DNA from: Larus michahellis
Lineage: Eukaryota > Chordata > Aves > Charadriiformes > Laridae
Length of the DNA: 64,000 nt
Assembly: GCF_964199755.1 (NCBI RefSeq)
Contig: NC_133907.1
Location: 5,461,001 to 5,525,000 of the forward strand
Reading direction: 5' to 3'
In this document: in pieces, positions 1 through 13,100 of the stretch
Layout: every line of letters starts with the position of its first letter
Position numbering within the stretch: the first letter of the stretch is position 1
Made by a program: the position numbers and the translations under genes
Notes under the pieces: model-generated
What the model was told of the DNA's origin: nothing
Database searches by the model: none
Seen by the model: only the letters and a program-made list of their open reading frames with translations

Positions 1-3000
1 TCTAGAAAAACTATCTGAACACTGAAAATGGTTGTCAGCTTTTAAACCGTGTTCTGAAGAGAGATTCCCAAGAGGGCAGGATGTTCTTTGCCCTTATTCA
101 TCTCTGTCAAAATGTTTCTGTGGCTGGTGGCAGCAGACGGTCGTGGCTTAAGCCTTAAGGTTTGGTTCTGGTTCTGCTGCCTTTGTGCAGGGCCCGGTCC
201 TGGGGAGCTGGATGTGGGGGGGTTCCTTGGAAGGGGGGAGTGGGCTGTACTCGTCTGAAATGCTTCCGCGCAGGCTGGTAATTTTAGTGAAACCAAGAGA
301 TCAGAACTTCCTAACAAACATTATTCTTCTTGATAGGAGATAATGGTATCGGCTGTCGCTACATCCCCAACAGGACCCCGTGTCCTTTTTTTTGGGGGGG
401 GTCTAATTGTTTCCTTGAAAGAAATTTCAGTCTGTGTGGATTTATGTAGGGAATTGGGTCTTTGACTTGCCCAGAGTGTCTCTTTATCTTTACTTAAAAG
501 AAAACAAACCACAAACTCCATTCCCCTCCAAGATGACACCTGGGCCAGATAATTCAAATGCTTTTAATAAACAACTTCATTATAAAAAATGCTTTCAATT
601 CAAACTTCATTTTGCAAGACAATAAAAGAGCTCATTTTAGTGGTGAACTGTACATTTCCTAATGGCACTTATTATTTTTACAGTTTAAAAACCTTGTTTA
701 CAGCCCCCAAAATACTCCGTTAAAAGAAGTTATTCACTGTGTAAAAGTGCTAGAAAGTTTGTTTTTAGAAAAACAGTGGAGCTCTAACAATGGGAAGCTT
801 CTGGCTTCGGCAGCGGTAGCTGCAGGAAGGGAGGTCAGGCACTGGGCCTGTCGAGATCCAGCAGGAGAGGGGGCAGCGTGAATTGCAGCCCCAGCGAGAG
901 ACGCCGAATCTCTCCCACCAGCTCCCAGGGCTGAGAAATCCCAAACCCTTTCCCTTGCAACAGGACATTTGCTGGTTCCGGATCAAAGACTGCCCTCCGG
1001 TCAGACCCCCCCCAGCCTGCGATGGACGGCAGAGCTCGTGCCGGGGCCGCCCTGACCAGGAGAGGGTTCTCAGTGTGACTTTTGGCTGCAAAGGCCACGC
1101 AGTAGCTTTCCCTCCAGCAGCAGTTTCGGAGCTCGACTGTGCCCAAGGGCGAGTCTTCATGGCTTCCCCAGGTTCCCTCTGCCGTCCCTCTTGAAGCCGC
1201 CCGGTTGTCAGGCCACCTCGAAGGCAGGTATCTCTAGGTTTTCGTTCAATATCCTCATTTAAGGAAAATACCAGTACAAATGTTACAAACCAACCTTTCT
1301 AAAAATAGTTTCTAGATATCAGGGATCACTAGAAGGGGGGGAAAACCCACAAAGCAGTCAAGGCTGAGGCACTCAGTAGGGCAAGCAGAAGTCATGAACT
1401 CAAAGAGAAGCTTCCAGCAGAAGTTACGGAATCTGCCCACTCTCAATGCCAGCTCTCCGCTCGAATACGCAGGCTTTGCACCATTTTCAGTTGCATCTTT
1501 AAGCAGGGCGTGCGGGTGAGTTCCGTAAGGAGAAGCTTGTGTGTTACCTTCAAGTGACAGACACTGAGCTGCAGAGGAAAATGGTCTGCTGGGGCAGATG
1601 CTGTTCACCTGGACGCTAAACCAGCCAGGCCCCGTGAGCTGGGCGAGAGATGCTGGAGCTGTTCCTGCCCTGCAGGCTTCGCGCAGAGCTGTGCTTTATC
1701 GTCTCGGGGCATTCCGCGTTGCAGCTGGTGATCCGCTTGCATAGTAGTTTCAAAGAAAGACACGGTATGTGACATAGATGGTGAGAATGAAGGTGAAGAC
1801 AGCTGGTAAAATGAGGGACGGTTGTTTTTTAACAAGAGGCTTTAATGTTGAGGATTTTTTTCCCTAACTGAAAATGAAAAGCTGACCTATTTAGTAGTAA
1901 TAAAGAAAAATGGATTCCAAATTCCCTGTTCTTTATCTTCTGCAATGCCTTGAACTTCCCTTGTCGCTGTGATCTCCCACTACAGAGAAGCTGCCTCCGT
2001 GTCGTGTACATTCTTTGTGCGTGCAGGTATTTAGACACTGGTGGAAAGGGCTACTGCAGACCTAGCTTCAGCTACGAGCACACAGTGAGGAAGATGCTTC
2101 AGGCTCTTCCTGCAAGCCTACCTGTGCACATAAGAAATAAAATGTGTTTTTGATAGGAAAGCTAAGCTCATCTCGTGGTGTAGATTTGTGAGAAGAACAT
2201 GATCTGCGTCCTGGGTATCATTTTCTGATCACCTGTTCAATTTTTGCTTGACCCGTTTCTGTGACAGTCTAAAGCACTTAGTGGCGAGCGGTCCGTGAAA
2301 CCGTGTGGAGATGGCTCCGGGTGCAGATCACACAGGAGCCTGCTGAGGAAGTGCTCTGGGAGAAAACTCCTTACTGGGAGCTACAGAATGGCTGAAATGC
2401 CCAGAAGGATTCCTGAAGGATCCTGGTTACTCACCAGAATGAAGTGAGTACATCACAGGGGAGGGGAACAGTACGGAGGTGAGCCCGATGCGAGTGTGCG
2501 TTGATTGTGGTGCAGGGACAAGCAGAACCTGAGAGAAGTCTACTGACACTGGACACTGGTGGGAATGGGTGAGGAACGGGAAATAACGGTCCCGTGTCAG
2601 TGGTGCCCTGTGTCACAAGGGAGGCTCGGTATCACTGTGGCCCGTTACAGGGAAACAGGCACGGAAAGGGTGAGAGGTGCCAGGGTCGGTGATACGACTG
2701 AAAACAGAGTCAGGGTTTCCTGAGTCCTGGTCCAGCGGACGAGGCTAAACCAAACTGCCTTCTCCTACCAGGCGGGTGTCGGAATTGTACTCAGAGCTTC
2801 AGATAGCAATTCTCATCTCTGAGAACCGGGAAAAATATAAGAAATAAGTTATGAAAAGGAAGGAATTGTTGGATAAAGGTGGAAACCCCTGAAGTTTTAA
2901 TGAAGTGGTTCTGTTTGAGCCATTCATCCAATTCACTCTTCGGTGGCAGACTATCGGCTCGGGCAGGCAATTAACTAAAAATAGGCACCCGAGGGAGAAC

Positions 3001-3980
3001 TCAGTGAGCCTGAGTAACCAGGATTAGAGAGGATAAGCAAGAAGGTAAGGTGATGGGGAGAGCATCTTTGAAGATTTCTTTGTAAAAATTTTAATTGCAG
3101 GCAGTAGAAAATGCCTCTGCGGGGTTATTCTTTCCAGATAGCAAAGGTGATGCAATGGTAGAGAAAGGAAATAGGGATTTTTCAGTGAACTGCAGGAAAC
3201 CTTCCAAGCAGCTGCTATTCACCTGTCAGCAAGGAAGGAATTAAAGAACAAAGAGCTGAGCTCCCAACAAAAGTACCGAAATCATCAATCTACTGGAGGG
3301 AAAAAAGGGATTCCCATTGAAGTGACAAAATTTTTCAACGCTACGGCTAAAGAGCAGGCACTATTGTGAGACAGCTGAACAGGGTCTGTCAAAACGCCCT
3401 ACGTGGATATTCTGTCAAGTGAAATTCAGTGGAAGCAAATGCAAGTTAACATGTTGTTCCTTCATACAAATGGATTTTGAGCGAGCTGTAATCCCATGGG
3501 GAAAAAGATCTTCAGACTTTCACACAGCTCCAGAAATGTGAGCCTGGGAAGGGCTGGCTAGGTGAGTTAACCCTCTGCTGCCATGGAAATGGCTTGTCTT
3601 GTGTATTTTCTAACGAGCAAGCTGGAATTGTACGTATTTCTAGGGGGATGATATGTCCTTGCCTTCTTGAGAATCTATGGTCTAATTTATAATGGGTGGC
3701 ACATTCATGTCCTGTCCTTTCACAGACTCGAGCTCTGTGATTTTTATATCTTAGTTGTCTGCACTGTTCCTATTGGTCTCGAACGCCCCCCAAGTCAGAC
3801 ACACTTTAAAATATTCCTTTACTTAACTAAACCCTCCTGACCAATTATTTGCTGTAATTGCTCCTCTTGGGCTTAATCTGATGCTACCTTTCTGATACAG
3901 TCCTCCATTTAGCACTTAAAATGCTCTATATCTTTAGTGGCTGCCTTGTACGCCATTTGTGGGATAAGAGCGTGAGACAT
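1..3980. other. Leftmost non-coding region, no gene recognised
   Basis: Both strands carry only short open frames with no recognisable protein family. Two AATAAA hexamers lie close together on the plus strand (566-571 and 621-626) in an A/T-rich stretch, which could be the 3' end of a rightward-transcribed neighbour. In human the gene next to PLAGL2 on this side is TM9SF4, which converges on PLAGL2, but no TM9SF4 coding sequence is visible here, so that link is inference from synteny only. No CR1 copy or other repeat family is obvious in this part. Confidence 0.5.
566..626 (+). terminator. Paired AATAAA hexamers, possible 3' end of a gene to the left
   Basis: AATAAA occurs at 566-571 and again at 621-626, each followed by T- or GT-rich sequence. 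This would suit a polyadenylation region for a plus-strand gene entering from outside the window (TM9SF4 would be expected by synteny). Chance occurrence in A/T-rich DNA is a real alternative. Confidence 0.25.
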
Positions 3981-3984
3981 AATG

Positions 3985-6900
3985 TTTATTACAGGTGAGT
4001 TTCATCAGTTCTGACAGGTTCATCCTCTTGAGTTGTCTTGCTTTCACACAGCTGGTATTTCCAATCTCAGCGCTTCTCTGCTGCCCTGTCTTGGTGTAAA
4101 GTCCAGCCTTGCTTGCTGTCTCCTGTATTCATTGAGACTCTGAAAATACCACTTTAAAAACTCCTCTCTTCCATCAAAAATATTTTGTACCTCCCTCCCA
4201 AGGTGGCTTAATTTGTATTTGTCCTGGCTGACTGGCAGCAGTATCCTGCACCCGGAGCCCCTAACTCGTGGTCCTTGGTGATGGGCCAAAGAATGGCTGT
4301 GTGTAACTGTAATGCTTGGTCCTGTGTTCATGGACACTGATGCTACGGGTCTCTGTTTCATATTCACCATCCTTCCCTGCAGTCTCCGATTACCTACATT
4401 AATAATGATGTTAGGAAAGAAAGTAGTGTGTTGACTTCAACCTTGATTTTAAAAACAAAACCAAACCCCTTCTGGGATGAAATGTTTGGGGTTTTTTTTT
4501 TATATCCCACAGCTAGCATAATGGCTGCCATTCCCTCCTGCCCATATACAGCAGAACAGCTTTCCAGGCCGTGCTGCAGCGATCATCCTCACAGCGTGGC
4601 AAGTTTAACGTTGTATTTTACCTACAGCCGCATCAGCAGGAGCTTGTCTAAGCTGATTTCTACTGATTTTCATAACAGCTCAGTACGTGCTTCCTAATGA
4701 ACTTAAGATTCCCAAGAGGTGTAGCTTAGATGCTCGAAGTTTTTTCTTATGAACAGGTAAGAGTTTTTCTCTAACTAGCTTCAGGAAATAACTTGTTTGG
4801 TGAATTGCATACTTAGTATTTCAAATGGAAGTAGCCCCGTTAGTTTAGACCAGCTGACAAAATACTTGCAGATTAAAAACTCTTGTGGAACGGGAACTTT
4901 GAATCCATTTTCCAGTGCAAATACCTGGTATCGGCTCCAGCCCGCTGGCTCCGAACATGCTCTTTGCTGGATTAGACTTTCCTTTCATTGACAGACGTTA
5001 TTGCAATTCTGCTTGTTAGAATAGCTGCGGAAAGCAAATCACACGTGCAAATAATAGCAAAATGAATTCCATTTATTCTTTGACAGACTACTGGTAGGAA
5101 AAAAGATGCCTGGCTCTAAGTTTAGCTACCATTGCTAAAGGAATTCCAGTGATGACATCTGTTCAGAGTACAATGCAGGCAAAAAGCAAGAAAGCTGAAT
5201 GTCCTGAAACGGAAGAAGGTGTATGATGGCATTGCATAAATCTGATAATCCTCACTTGCAGTAAGTGATCAGTTCTGACCATTTAGTTCTAAAAAAAAAA
5301 AAAATATCCTCTCAACTGAAGGCAGGGATAAGGCTTGCATATAATTGATAACAGTGTGAAACTCTTTAATTTACAAAGAGAAAAGAAGACAGGCCTGAGG
5401 TATTCAATGACGGTAAACAGAAGACTAGCTGAAACGCCCTATTTACCTTTTCTACGTTAGAGAACAAGAAGGCACTCGTTGAACTTCGAAAGGCAACATT
5501 TTACAGTGGAGAAAAGGAAGTACTGCATTTAACTCGGGGAGATCATTGCCACAGGATATTGCTGAGGTAAATAAATCTTATATTACATTTTGATACAAAA
5601 GTATTATTTGCAGCATTGCTGGCTAACCTAAAACAACTGGTCTATGTTTTGGAGAATCAATGGATCACTAAACAGTCATTCTGGGGAGAATTACTAAGCT
5701 AAATTAAAAATAAAATTCTTGAGTAAAACAGAAAGGGGACAAGCCTATGGACAAATGAGGCATGGCTAATGTCACGCTGTGGGATCAATGGCTCAGCAGA
5801 AACTAATATGCACTGACTAGAACGGATGTACTCTGGGGAGGTGAAGGAAGAACGGTATCTGGCTTCATTGAAGGAGCTGATTACAGAGTAGAGGTAGATT
5901 TTCCATTTGCTAGATTTATGGAGAACAATATTGACAGATTTCCTGGTTAATATTGGCCTACAATGGTTCCTCCATGCTGAGGTATGAAGATCTGTGGGTC
6001 TATATTCATAAACACACGCCAACATATAGTGAGATTGACCTCCATATGTTACCATCTGCAGTACAAGTGCCCAGGAAAACGAGAGCAGGGGATGATACAG
6101 ATGCTAAGTGACACCTGCAGCTGGCTGCCACTTACCAGTGTAACCCTTCTGCCCTCGGTAGGTAGAGAGTTCATGGAAGAATTTAAAAGGTGAGGAAGGG
6201 AGCAGGGGAAGCAGGACTTTAGCTTCAGGAGGCAAGGCTCGAGAAGGAGAGAACAAAAAGGCCAGTGGAACCAAATCCTAAGTGAAAGGGTGACTGCAGG
6301 CCCAAACCCTCAGCGTTTGTTAGAGCTATTAGTGTTGGGGAAAATGCTCCACATACATTGATAAGAGTGTACCTGAAGCTGGGACCAATTTTTCCTCCTG
6401 ATTCGTGGATGTTATCACCCTGGGACTGAGGTAAAATATCTCTTGAGACTGCTTCATGGATAAGCCAAAAGCGCACTGACCTCACTGAACTTTTTTTATG
6501 GTTAAAAAAACCTAGACACTCATATTCTGTTCCTCATCTCAAGGGAACCTACGGAGCAGGGGCCCACAGCCTGTTCTCATCTGTACGACAGTACTCAATG
6601 CTGCCGGCCCCGAGCTCCTAACCTAGCTTTTTCACATGCTTTGGTTTCCAGAACAGATGCACGATCTGTTTGCCTGGGGGAGATATTTAAAAGGGCTCTA
6701 TCCATACACCACAAAAACAAGCTAAGCTGTGAGAGCTGCTCCATCCCCTTGACATGTGGATAGCCAGAGAGAGAACGCGGGAAGCTGCTGCCTGCAGTGG
6801 CAGGGGCTGAAGTGGTCCAAAAAGCAGTGTATTTCCCCATGGGGGAAGAACATGGTAAGTGAAGAGAAATCAGTGCAACCTGACTTCATTGTGTAAACAG

Positions 6901-7642
6901 TGTTCTAGCTACACCAGATATAAAACCAGTGTATTCTGGTGCCTCCTATTTTTGTAAGGGCAGAAACAGATTTGTGTTGTGTAAACAACGTTCGCTGTAA
7001 TGAGTTTAACCTAACGGCTCCGCCAAGAAGAACGAGGTGATGTCTCCGAATTCACTATGTAAACGGTTTTGTTGCTTAACACTGATGTGGAGTAAGCTGT
7101 ATTCGGTGGAGTAAGCTGTATTAGGTGATGGGATGAGAGGTAGTGGGGAAGGACAGCCTCTTCCCTGTTGGCTTCATACAGAGCGGGTATCCTGACTTCT
7201 CCTCCTTCTCCGTGTGGAGGTGTTGGCTGTTTTGCCAGAATTGCAGTGTGATAACATGAAATGGAAGCTGGACTCTTCAAAAGTTTAGCCCAAGATGAAA
7301 GAGTCTCAACTCCTTCTCAGGGACAGTCCCTTCCCAAAGAGGAACATAGCTCCAGGATCTCAGGGAAGGTCAGTGCTAAGCGTGGCTCCTGATTCACAGA
7401 TTAAAAATTAGATAAAATATATCCAGTCTATTAGCTGAAATCTTTTTGCTGTACAGGACTGGGACTTGCATGGGGATATCTGCTGTTCCAGTCTACAAGT
7501 GCTCCCTCCAGAGATCAGAAACCTCCTGTCTGAAACAGCTTTGCAAAGCTTTCACACCCCAAAGGGAAGTAAGAGTTGTGCGTTTTTAAGGCTCTCCACA
7601 AAAGGGTGACTGAAAGATCTGTTCTCCAGTGCCATTTTCAGC
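3985..7642 (-). other. PLAGL2: PLAGL2 3' untranslated region (extent uncertain)
   Basis: This follows the PLAGL2 stop codon on the minus strand. Human PLAGL2 has a 3' UTR of several kilobases, so a long one is expected. Two minus-strand AATAAA hexamers are candidates for the end: plus-strand TTTATT at 5072-5077 (3' UTR about 2.6 kb, with U/GU-rich sequence downstream) and at 3985-3990 (about 3.65 kb). I cannot choose between them from sequence. The region contains a 19-bp tandem duplication at 7088-7125 and no credible coding sequence. Confidence 0.45.
7088..7125. repeat. 19-bp tandem duplication
   Basis: The unit TGGAGTAAGCTGTATTCGG (7088-7106) is followed directly by a second copy (7107-7125) with one mismatch near its end. 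It lies in the presumed PLAGL2 3' UTR. Confidence 0.9.
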
Positions 7643-10038
7643 TTATTGGAATGCCTGGTGGAAACGTGGCAGCGTGGTTGTGCTCAAGCTGGAGGTGAAG
7701 ACAGGGGGCAATGAATGAAGGGGCCCAAAGTTCAGCGAGGCCCCAGCTCCAGGAGATTCTTGAGGTTGATGTTGCAAAGTGGTAAGCAGTGGCTGTGTCT
7801 CCCCCTGTGAGTAGCTCATGACCAACCCCCCTGATGATACAGGTGGATTGCAAGGAGGAAGATTTAGGGGGAGGAAGCCAAGAAGATGAGAAAAGTCCAT
7901 GTTAGCAGCACAGAGAGCCTCTGAAAGGTTAGCAGGGCTCTTGGAAAGCAAAGCCTCATCCAGGGGGGGCGGCTGAGGCGAAGAGGACTGAGGCTCACCA
8001 GATGAGAGAGACAGGCTGCCAGGGAAGTCTGACAAAAAGCTGTCCACCTCTACTTTGGGTAGTTTCTCAGGCAGATATGAGGTAGATCCAAGCTGATACT
8101 TTGGAGGAGGTTGCGGTGGGGAGGAGATGGGAGAAGAAGACTCCAGAGGATAGCTCATTCCCATTGGAAGAGAATTAGGAACCAAAGAATGGGGCATTCC
8201 TGAGCTTGGCATGGTTTGGAGATGCGTGCTGTACATGCCCACAGGCAACATGCCAGGGAAGCTCTTACCACCTATCATGTCTCTGGATGCCATACACAGG
8301 ACGGGACTCAGCTCTTCTTTCACTGCGACAGATGAGCTGCAGCTTAGGAGACCCAGCATGTCAACTGGCTCCGTCTTAATCTTCAGCAGTTCCTGGGAGT
8401 GGCTTTTCTTCATGTGCCTGGTCAGATGATCTTTCCTCCCAAACCTCTGAGCACAGTACTGGCACAAGAAGTCCTTCCGCCCCGTGTGCACTACCAAGTG
8501 TCTCCGCACATCTTTCCGGGTGTAGAAGCGCCTGTCACAGTGGTCACATGGATGCTTCTTTTCCTTCGCTCCACCAGAAGCCCGCCTAGAATGAGCTTTG
8601 AGGTGCTCCAGCAGGACTTGGGTACTTTCAAAGGTCTGGAGGCATACCTTGCAGCTGAGATCACCACTGGCAGCTGCATGCATGGCCAGATGTCGCCTGA
8701 AGCCGAGTTTTGTGTTGTAGTTCTTGCCACACTCAGGACAATGGAGGGCCTCCTTGTTGGGATCGTGGGTCTGAAGGTGGTTGCGAAGGTGATCTTTCCG
8801 GTGAAACATCTTCTCGCAGTACATACACTGATGAGGCTTCTGAGCAGAGTGCGTGGCCATATGCCTTTTGAGAGAAAAGTAGGAAAGTTTAGACTAGTGT
8901 CCAACCCCTAAAACAACACACGCTACTTTTTTGAAATTTTCTTTGTGTTCTACACTTCGGCCACAAAAATCCCAGATGGCATTTTACCACCACTAAGGAT
9001 GCTGCCCCGACAGCCTGGGCAGCGGGGACTCTCCAGGCACAGAAGCACAATGTTTCAAGCAACAGTTAGAGTCTGTCTCAGCAGTGCCTGTCCTCCCTAG
9101 AATACACCACCTCTGCACAGGTATATTTCAGGCATCTACTTGGCTCCTGTTCTCTCTGTTGAGGCTATCAAAGGGGGAAATGACAAAGAAAATGCTGGTA
9201 GTATATGACAAGAAATGCTTGCCTGCCGGTGAGATGGGTTCATTTCATCAGGAGGCATCAGACTATGGCAATGTCTGTTGTCAGCCACTGTGGACTGATT
9301 TCACCTTGTATCTGACGCTCTCTGACACCGTGGTTCATCTAGTTTCAAGTTACTAGCGATCATATAATTTAATTATTCTCTGCAATATTTCAGTACATAA
9401 GTAGGAACTCTGCTTCACGCTAGAATAGCTGCAGTAGAAATATTCCTGTGATTAAAGTCAGAGGTAGAGCTTAAGAAATGTGAATGCTATTCTTGCTTTT
9501 CATTTTGTTTTTTAGTCTGTGAACTTCACTTTCTGATTCAATTTCCTCCTTAGTAAAACAGAAAACAGCTTGAGCTCAGAATAAAATATTAACTGAGGTT
9601 CTCTGGAAGGTGCTTAAAGAGATGCCAAGTATGGTAACATCTGGGACTCAACTGCTTTGCGAGGCAACAAGGGCATTTCCCCTCCTCCACCTTCTCAGAA
9701 ATTCAAGCAAAAAAACATGATGGAGGGGTTTTCCCCTCTCTTCTGGTAGGGGAGCACTGTTCGGCAGTTACCTACCTATATAGCTTGTACTTAGAAGCAA
9801 AGGCTTTGCCACAGTGCAGCTGAGGGCAGTTGTACGGTCTCTGCTCAGTATGAGAAAGTGTGTGAGTTCTCAGCTTGTCCACATTAGTGAAGGAGGTCTC
9901 CGATATTTCACATTGGCATTTTCCCTGACTTTCGGTCTCTTCACCTCTTGGTCTGGGGACTAATTTCCAGCCTGTCTCTTCCTCCTCCTGCTTTGCATCT
10001 TGAATCCAGTTGGGAACACTAGGAAAAAATGCCGTCAT
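7643..10038 (-). CDS. PLAGL2: PLAGL2, C2H2 zinc-finger transcription factor
   Basis: There are two coding exons on the minus strand: 10038-9776 and 8864-7643. They join through a split Arg codon (TATAG|gtaggt ... caaaag|GCATATG) and encode 494 aa; human PLAGL2 is about 496. PLAGL2 binds GC-rich DNA in the nucleus as a transcription activator and proto-oncogene. The first finger (Cys41, Cys43, His59, His63) is degenerate. Finger 2 (from Cys71) is interrupted by the intron, and regular C2H2 fingers follow to about residue 244. Two sumoylation-type motifs, IKTE (Lys251) and VKEE (Lys270), follow the fingers. The C-terminal half is Ser/Pro-rich and ends in LPRFHQAFQ, shared with PLAG1. The start at 10038 is chosen because it matches the human N-terminus and has G at -3. 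An in-frame ATG ten codons upstream (10068) is less likely. Confidence 0.97.
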
Positions 10039-10171
10039 GGCAGGTCTAGTAGAACACGGCCATGTCAAGCAGAACTCGAGCCTGCAGGCATCTTGCTGGG
10101 ATGTTGTCCTGGTGCAGTTTTCTGTTGGAACCCTCTGTGACCAAACTGCTTTAATAGCAAAACATCTTCAT
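9776..10171 (-). other. PLAGL2: PLAGL2 exon 2 with its 5' UTR part and a 6-codon uORF
   Basis: On the minus strand a strong acceptor (CTTCTGTGATTTCAG) ends at 10172, so the exon should begin at 10171. It carries 133 nt of 5' UTR before the PLAGL2 start at 10038. The first three bases of the exon are ATG, opening a tiny upstream ORF, ATG AAG ATG TTT TGC TAT TAA (10171-10151). The 3' splice site is inferred from sequence only. Confidence 0.6.
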
Positions 10172-13100
10172 CTGAAATCACAGAAGGGTTGGTGTTAAGA
10201 CACTGCATCTTTCACCTGTGCACACAAATGCATGTGAGCATTCAACAAGCATTACAAACATGTGAAGATGCGTGTTCACAGACACGGGAAACTCTCATCT
10301 CCAGAATGTGTTTCGTTCTTTTCTCCCTTAACCCCTGTTACCTAAATGAAATTATGTCAAACTTTTTCTGAATTACATTTTTGCAACTATTAAGAGCCAA
10401 TGTTACCTGTTACATGCCTTTTCTCCTGAAATATTGTAGATATGTGTGTCTTTGTAGCACCGAATACCTCACCTTTCCCCATGTGTTTTGTGGATCACTC
10501 CTCATCCCCTTTTTTCATGTTCTTCATAGTCTGTTCTCACTTGCTCTTGATCTTTGCTTACATGCAATTTCCTTCTAGAGCTTCTTAGAGAAACTAAGGT
10601 TCTCTTATATTTTTTTTTTTTACCCACTCTGCTACCAGCCTGGTGCACTAGTAAAACCATCTCCTAGGAAACCAATCTGAATTACCACACAGGGGTCAAC
10701 AGGGCTGGGGAAGAAAACTTACTATTATCAGCAACATCACACCTTTTTCAGGAAGGCAACAGATGCTGCTTCTCTTCAGGGTATGATTAGTCATTGTATT
10801 TTCACTTTCCTACTGTCGGGCAGATTCTGCCTCTCTGGATTAGCAAGTTTTCTACAATAATGAGCCATTTTTAATATTTTTTTTCTTTTACACACTCATC
10901 CATTGATAATGGGAGCTCAAACAGTTTCCTGTTCAACAAAATATACCTCCTGTATGCTCTGCTGGCTTTCATGTTCATGAAAATCTACATTAATCTCTCT
11001 TGGTAGGCTGTTCTTGAGTTCTGTTTGTCTTATTGGTAAAGTACCGCTTTTTTATATGGTTCTACTAACACCTAAACTGGTAAACAATTAACTGAAATAA
11101 AAACCTCAGAAAAGAGCTCTTTCACTGAATTTAGCTGCCTGAGAAACTCTTCTTAAAATAGCATCAAACCCTCAAGTTCTTTCTCACTCCATGATTGCTT
11201 CAGAGGGAGGAACTTCCTGCCTGCACATCAACACGAGTGCCAGTTGTAGGCAGGATGTGCAACTACGAGGGAACTAACCAACCCCCATTAAGAAAGTGCA
11301 CCACTGAACGTTATGAATAGCTGAAACAACAGTAACTGTAACTACACCATCACTCACAATACTGTGAGCAGTTCCCTCAGGATGGAAAACAGCAGGAAAT
11401 GGGATGACTCCAAGAAAATACGTCATTATGAGGTTTGGAAATGTCCATTAAGAACAGAATTGAGTTTTGTGCAGGCTGACTCTACTCAGGCAGAGCAGAA
11501 CAATAAAAGACTAGAACTGCTGAGGTGCCGCTTTGGTACAACCCAGTGTGATGTGACGGCTGCTCCTACTCCTCAGGGTGCAGGAGTCCTGCAGTTCAGA
11601 GCAGTCTTCATATCTAGGTGTCTGAGACCATGAATATTCCACCTCTGTATGAGATGTGTGCTGGAAAAGATCAGTGTTCTCTACCTCCTGCTTCAGAGCT
11701 GTGCACACATTACGGGACCCTCTGCCGCTTTCATCAGGTAGTTGCTTCTTTCCCTCTGAATAAGCTCAGCCATCTGTGCCGGTTTCAAAGCTACCTGAAA
11801 GAAGACAGAATTTGAATTTTGCTGTCTTTAATAGCAAGGCACATAAACTATCACCTTCAGAGCAGAAGCCCAAATACAAATGAGTTAAGATATGGTAATC
11901 TCTGTAATTGATTATTGTAAAATTTCATCAACTTTCCTTTAAAACTGTAAGGGTCTAGCAAGAAAAAGGACTCTACCTATTTGGGTCTGTTTCTAAGTCT
12001 AAATGCATGTCCTAGGACACTCTTGACAGCTGTGGAATAAGAAAGAAAAAACAAGATGAGGGTCTCGCCTAGTATCAGTGAAACACAGTAGCCCTGGAAG
12101 CTTAACGACATACTTCAGGCTTGGCTAGAAAACTCTCTGCCTGATCTAGATATTTACATTTTTAAAAATCTCAACTAGTTTTCTTAGTTACATTTCTCCA
12201 AATAATGTTTCCAACATGCTCCCTGCTCACTATAACTGTAGCTACCAGACAGAAAGTCACCGCCTGTGTGGAAACACTTCACCTGCATTTGTTTGGAGAA
12301 CATCTTGTAGGTCGCGGTGTTTGTAGCAGAGCTGGGAAACCTGGTTATCTTAGAAAGTTTTGTACTAGTCCTGGAAATATGTCTAGCCTACGCAGTTCCA
12401 GAAACCTCAGATAAGTCAGTTACAGAAAACTCCCATCACAAGATGAATCTTTCTATGCTTCAGTTCTACAGAGGATAAAAGGTTGGTGGCTTGAACACAG
12501 AGCTGGAAAATAGTACGATCCACCTGAGGATTCCCACTGGCTGCTAACTTATATGAAACACTCCATTACTACAGTAATCAGGTTTGTGCAAATTCAAGCT
12601 AGAAGAGCTCACAAAAACTGATGGATCATATACTACGTATGAGATTCCAGCCACTTGTCACTGCACAGAAAACAATGAGGTATGTCTGAGTTGGTACGTA
12701 GTACAAAAAAGGCTCTCGGGCTTCACAGAAAGTCCCTGGGATACAGTCCACCACCTGCTTTGCCATTTTGTCCCACTGTTTAATCCTTCACGAAGTATGG
12801 TTCAATGATACAGCATTTCTGCATAATTTCTGCCCCTCAAAGTCACTCCTGTGAGATGGAGCACTGCCTGGTCGGGAAAACCTTGTGACCTAGGCTGGAA
12901 ACCAGATCGGGGAACTGCCTAGGCTAAAAATAAAAAGGACCCTGGATGAGTTCTCTGACCGGACCAACAGCAAAGCTGTGCTGATCTAGCTGGAACGGGT
13001 GTGCAGCAGCAGTGGGAGGCAGGGACACAGGGCCTGGCAGGCTGCCTGACCAACCCCTGGATTGTGGAGCTGCGGTTTCCCTTTTGTAAAGGGCATCTCT

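Noticed and set aside
1-7600. TM9SF4 coding exons, expected from synteny
   Set aside because: No TM9SF4-like protein sequence was found in any frame; only a possible 3' end is conceivable.
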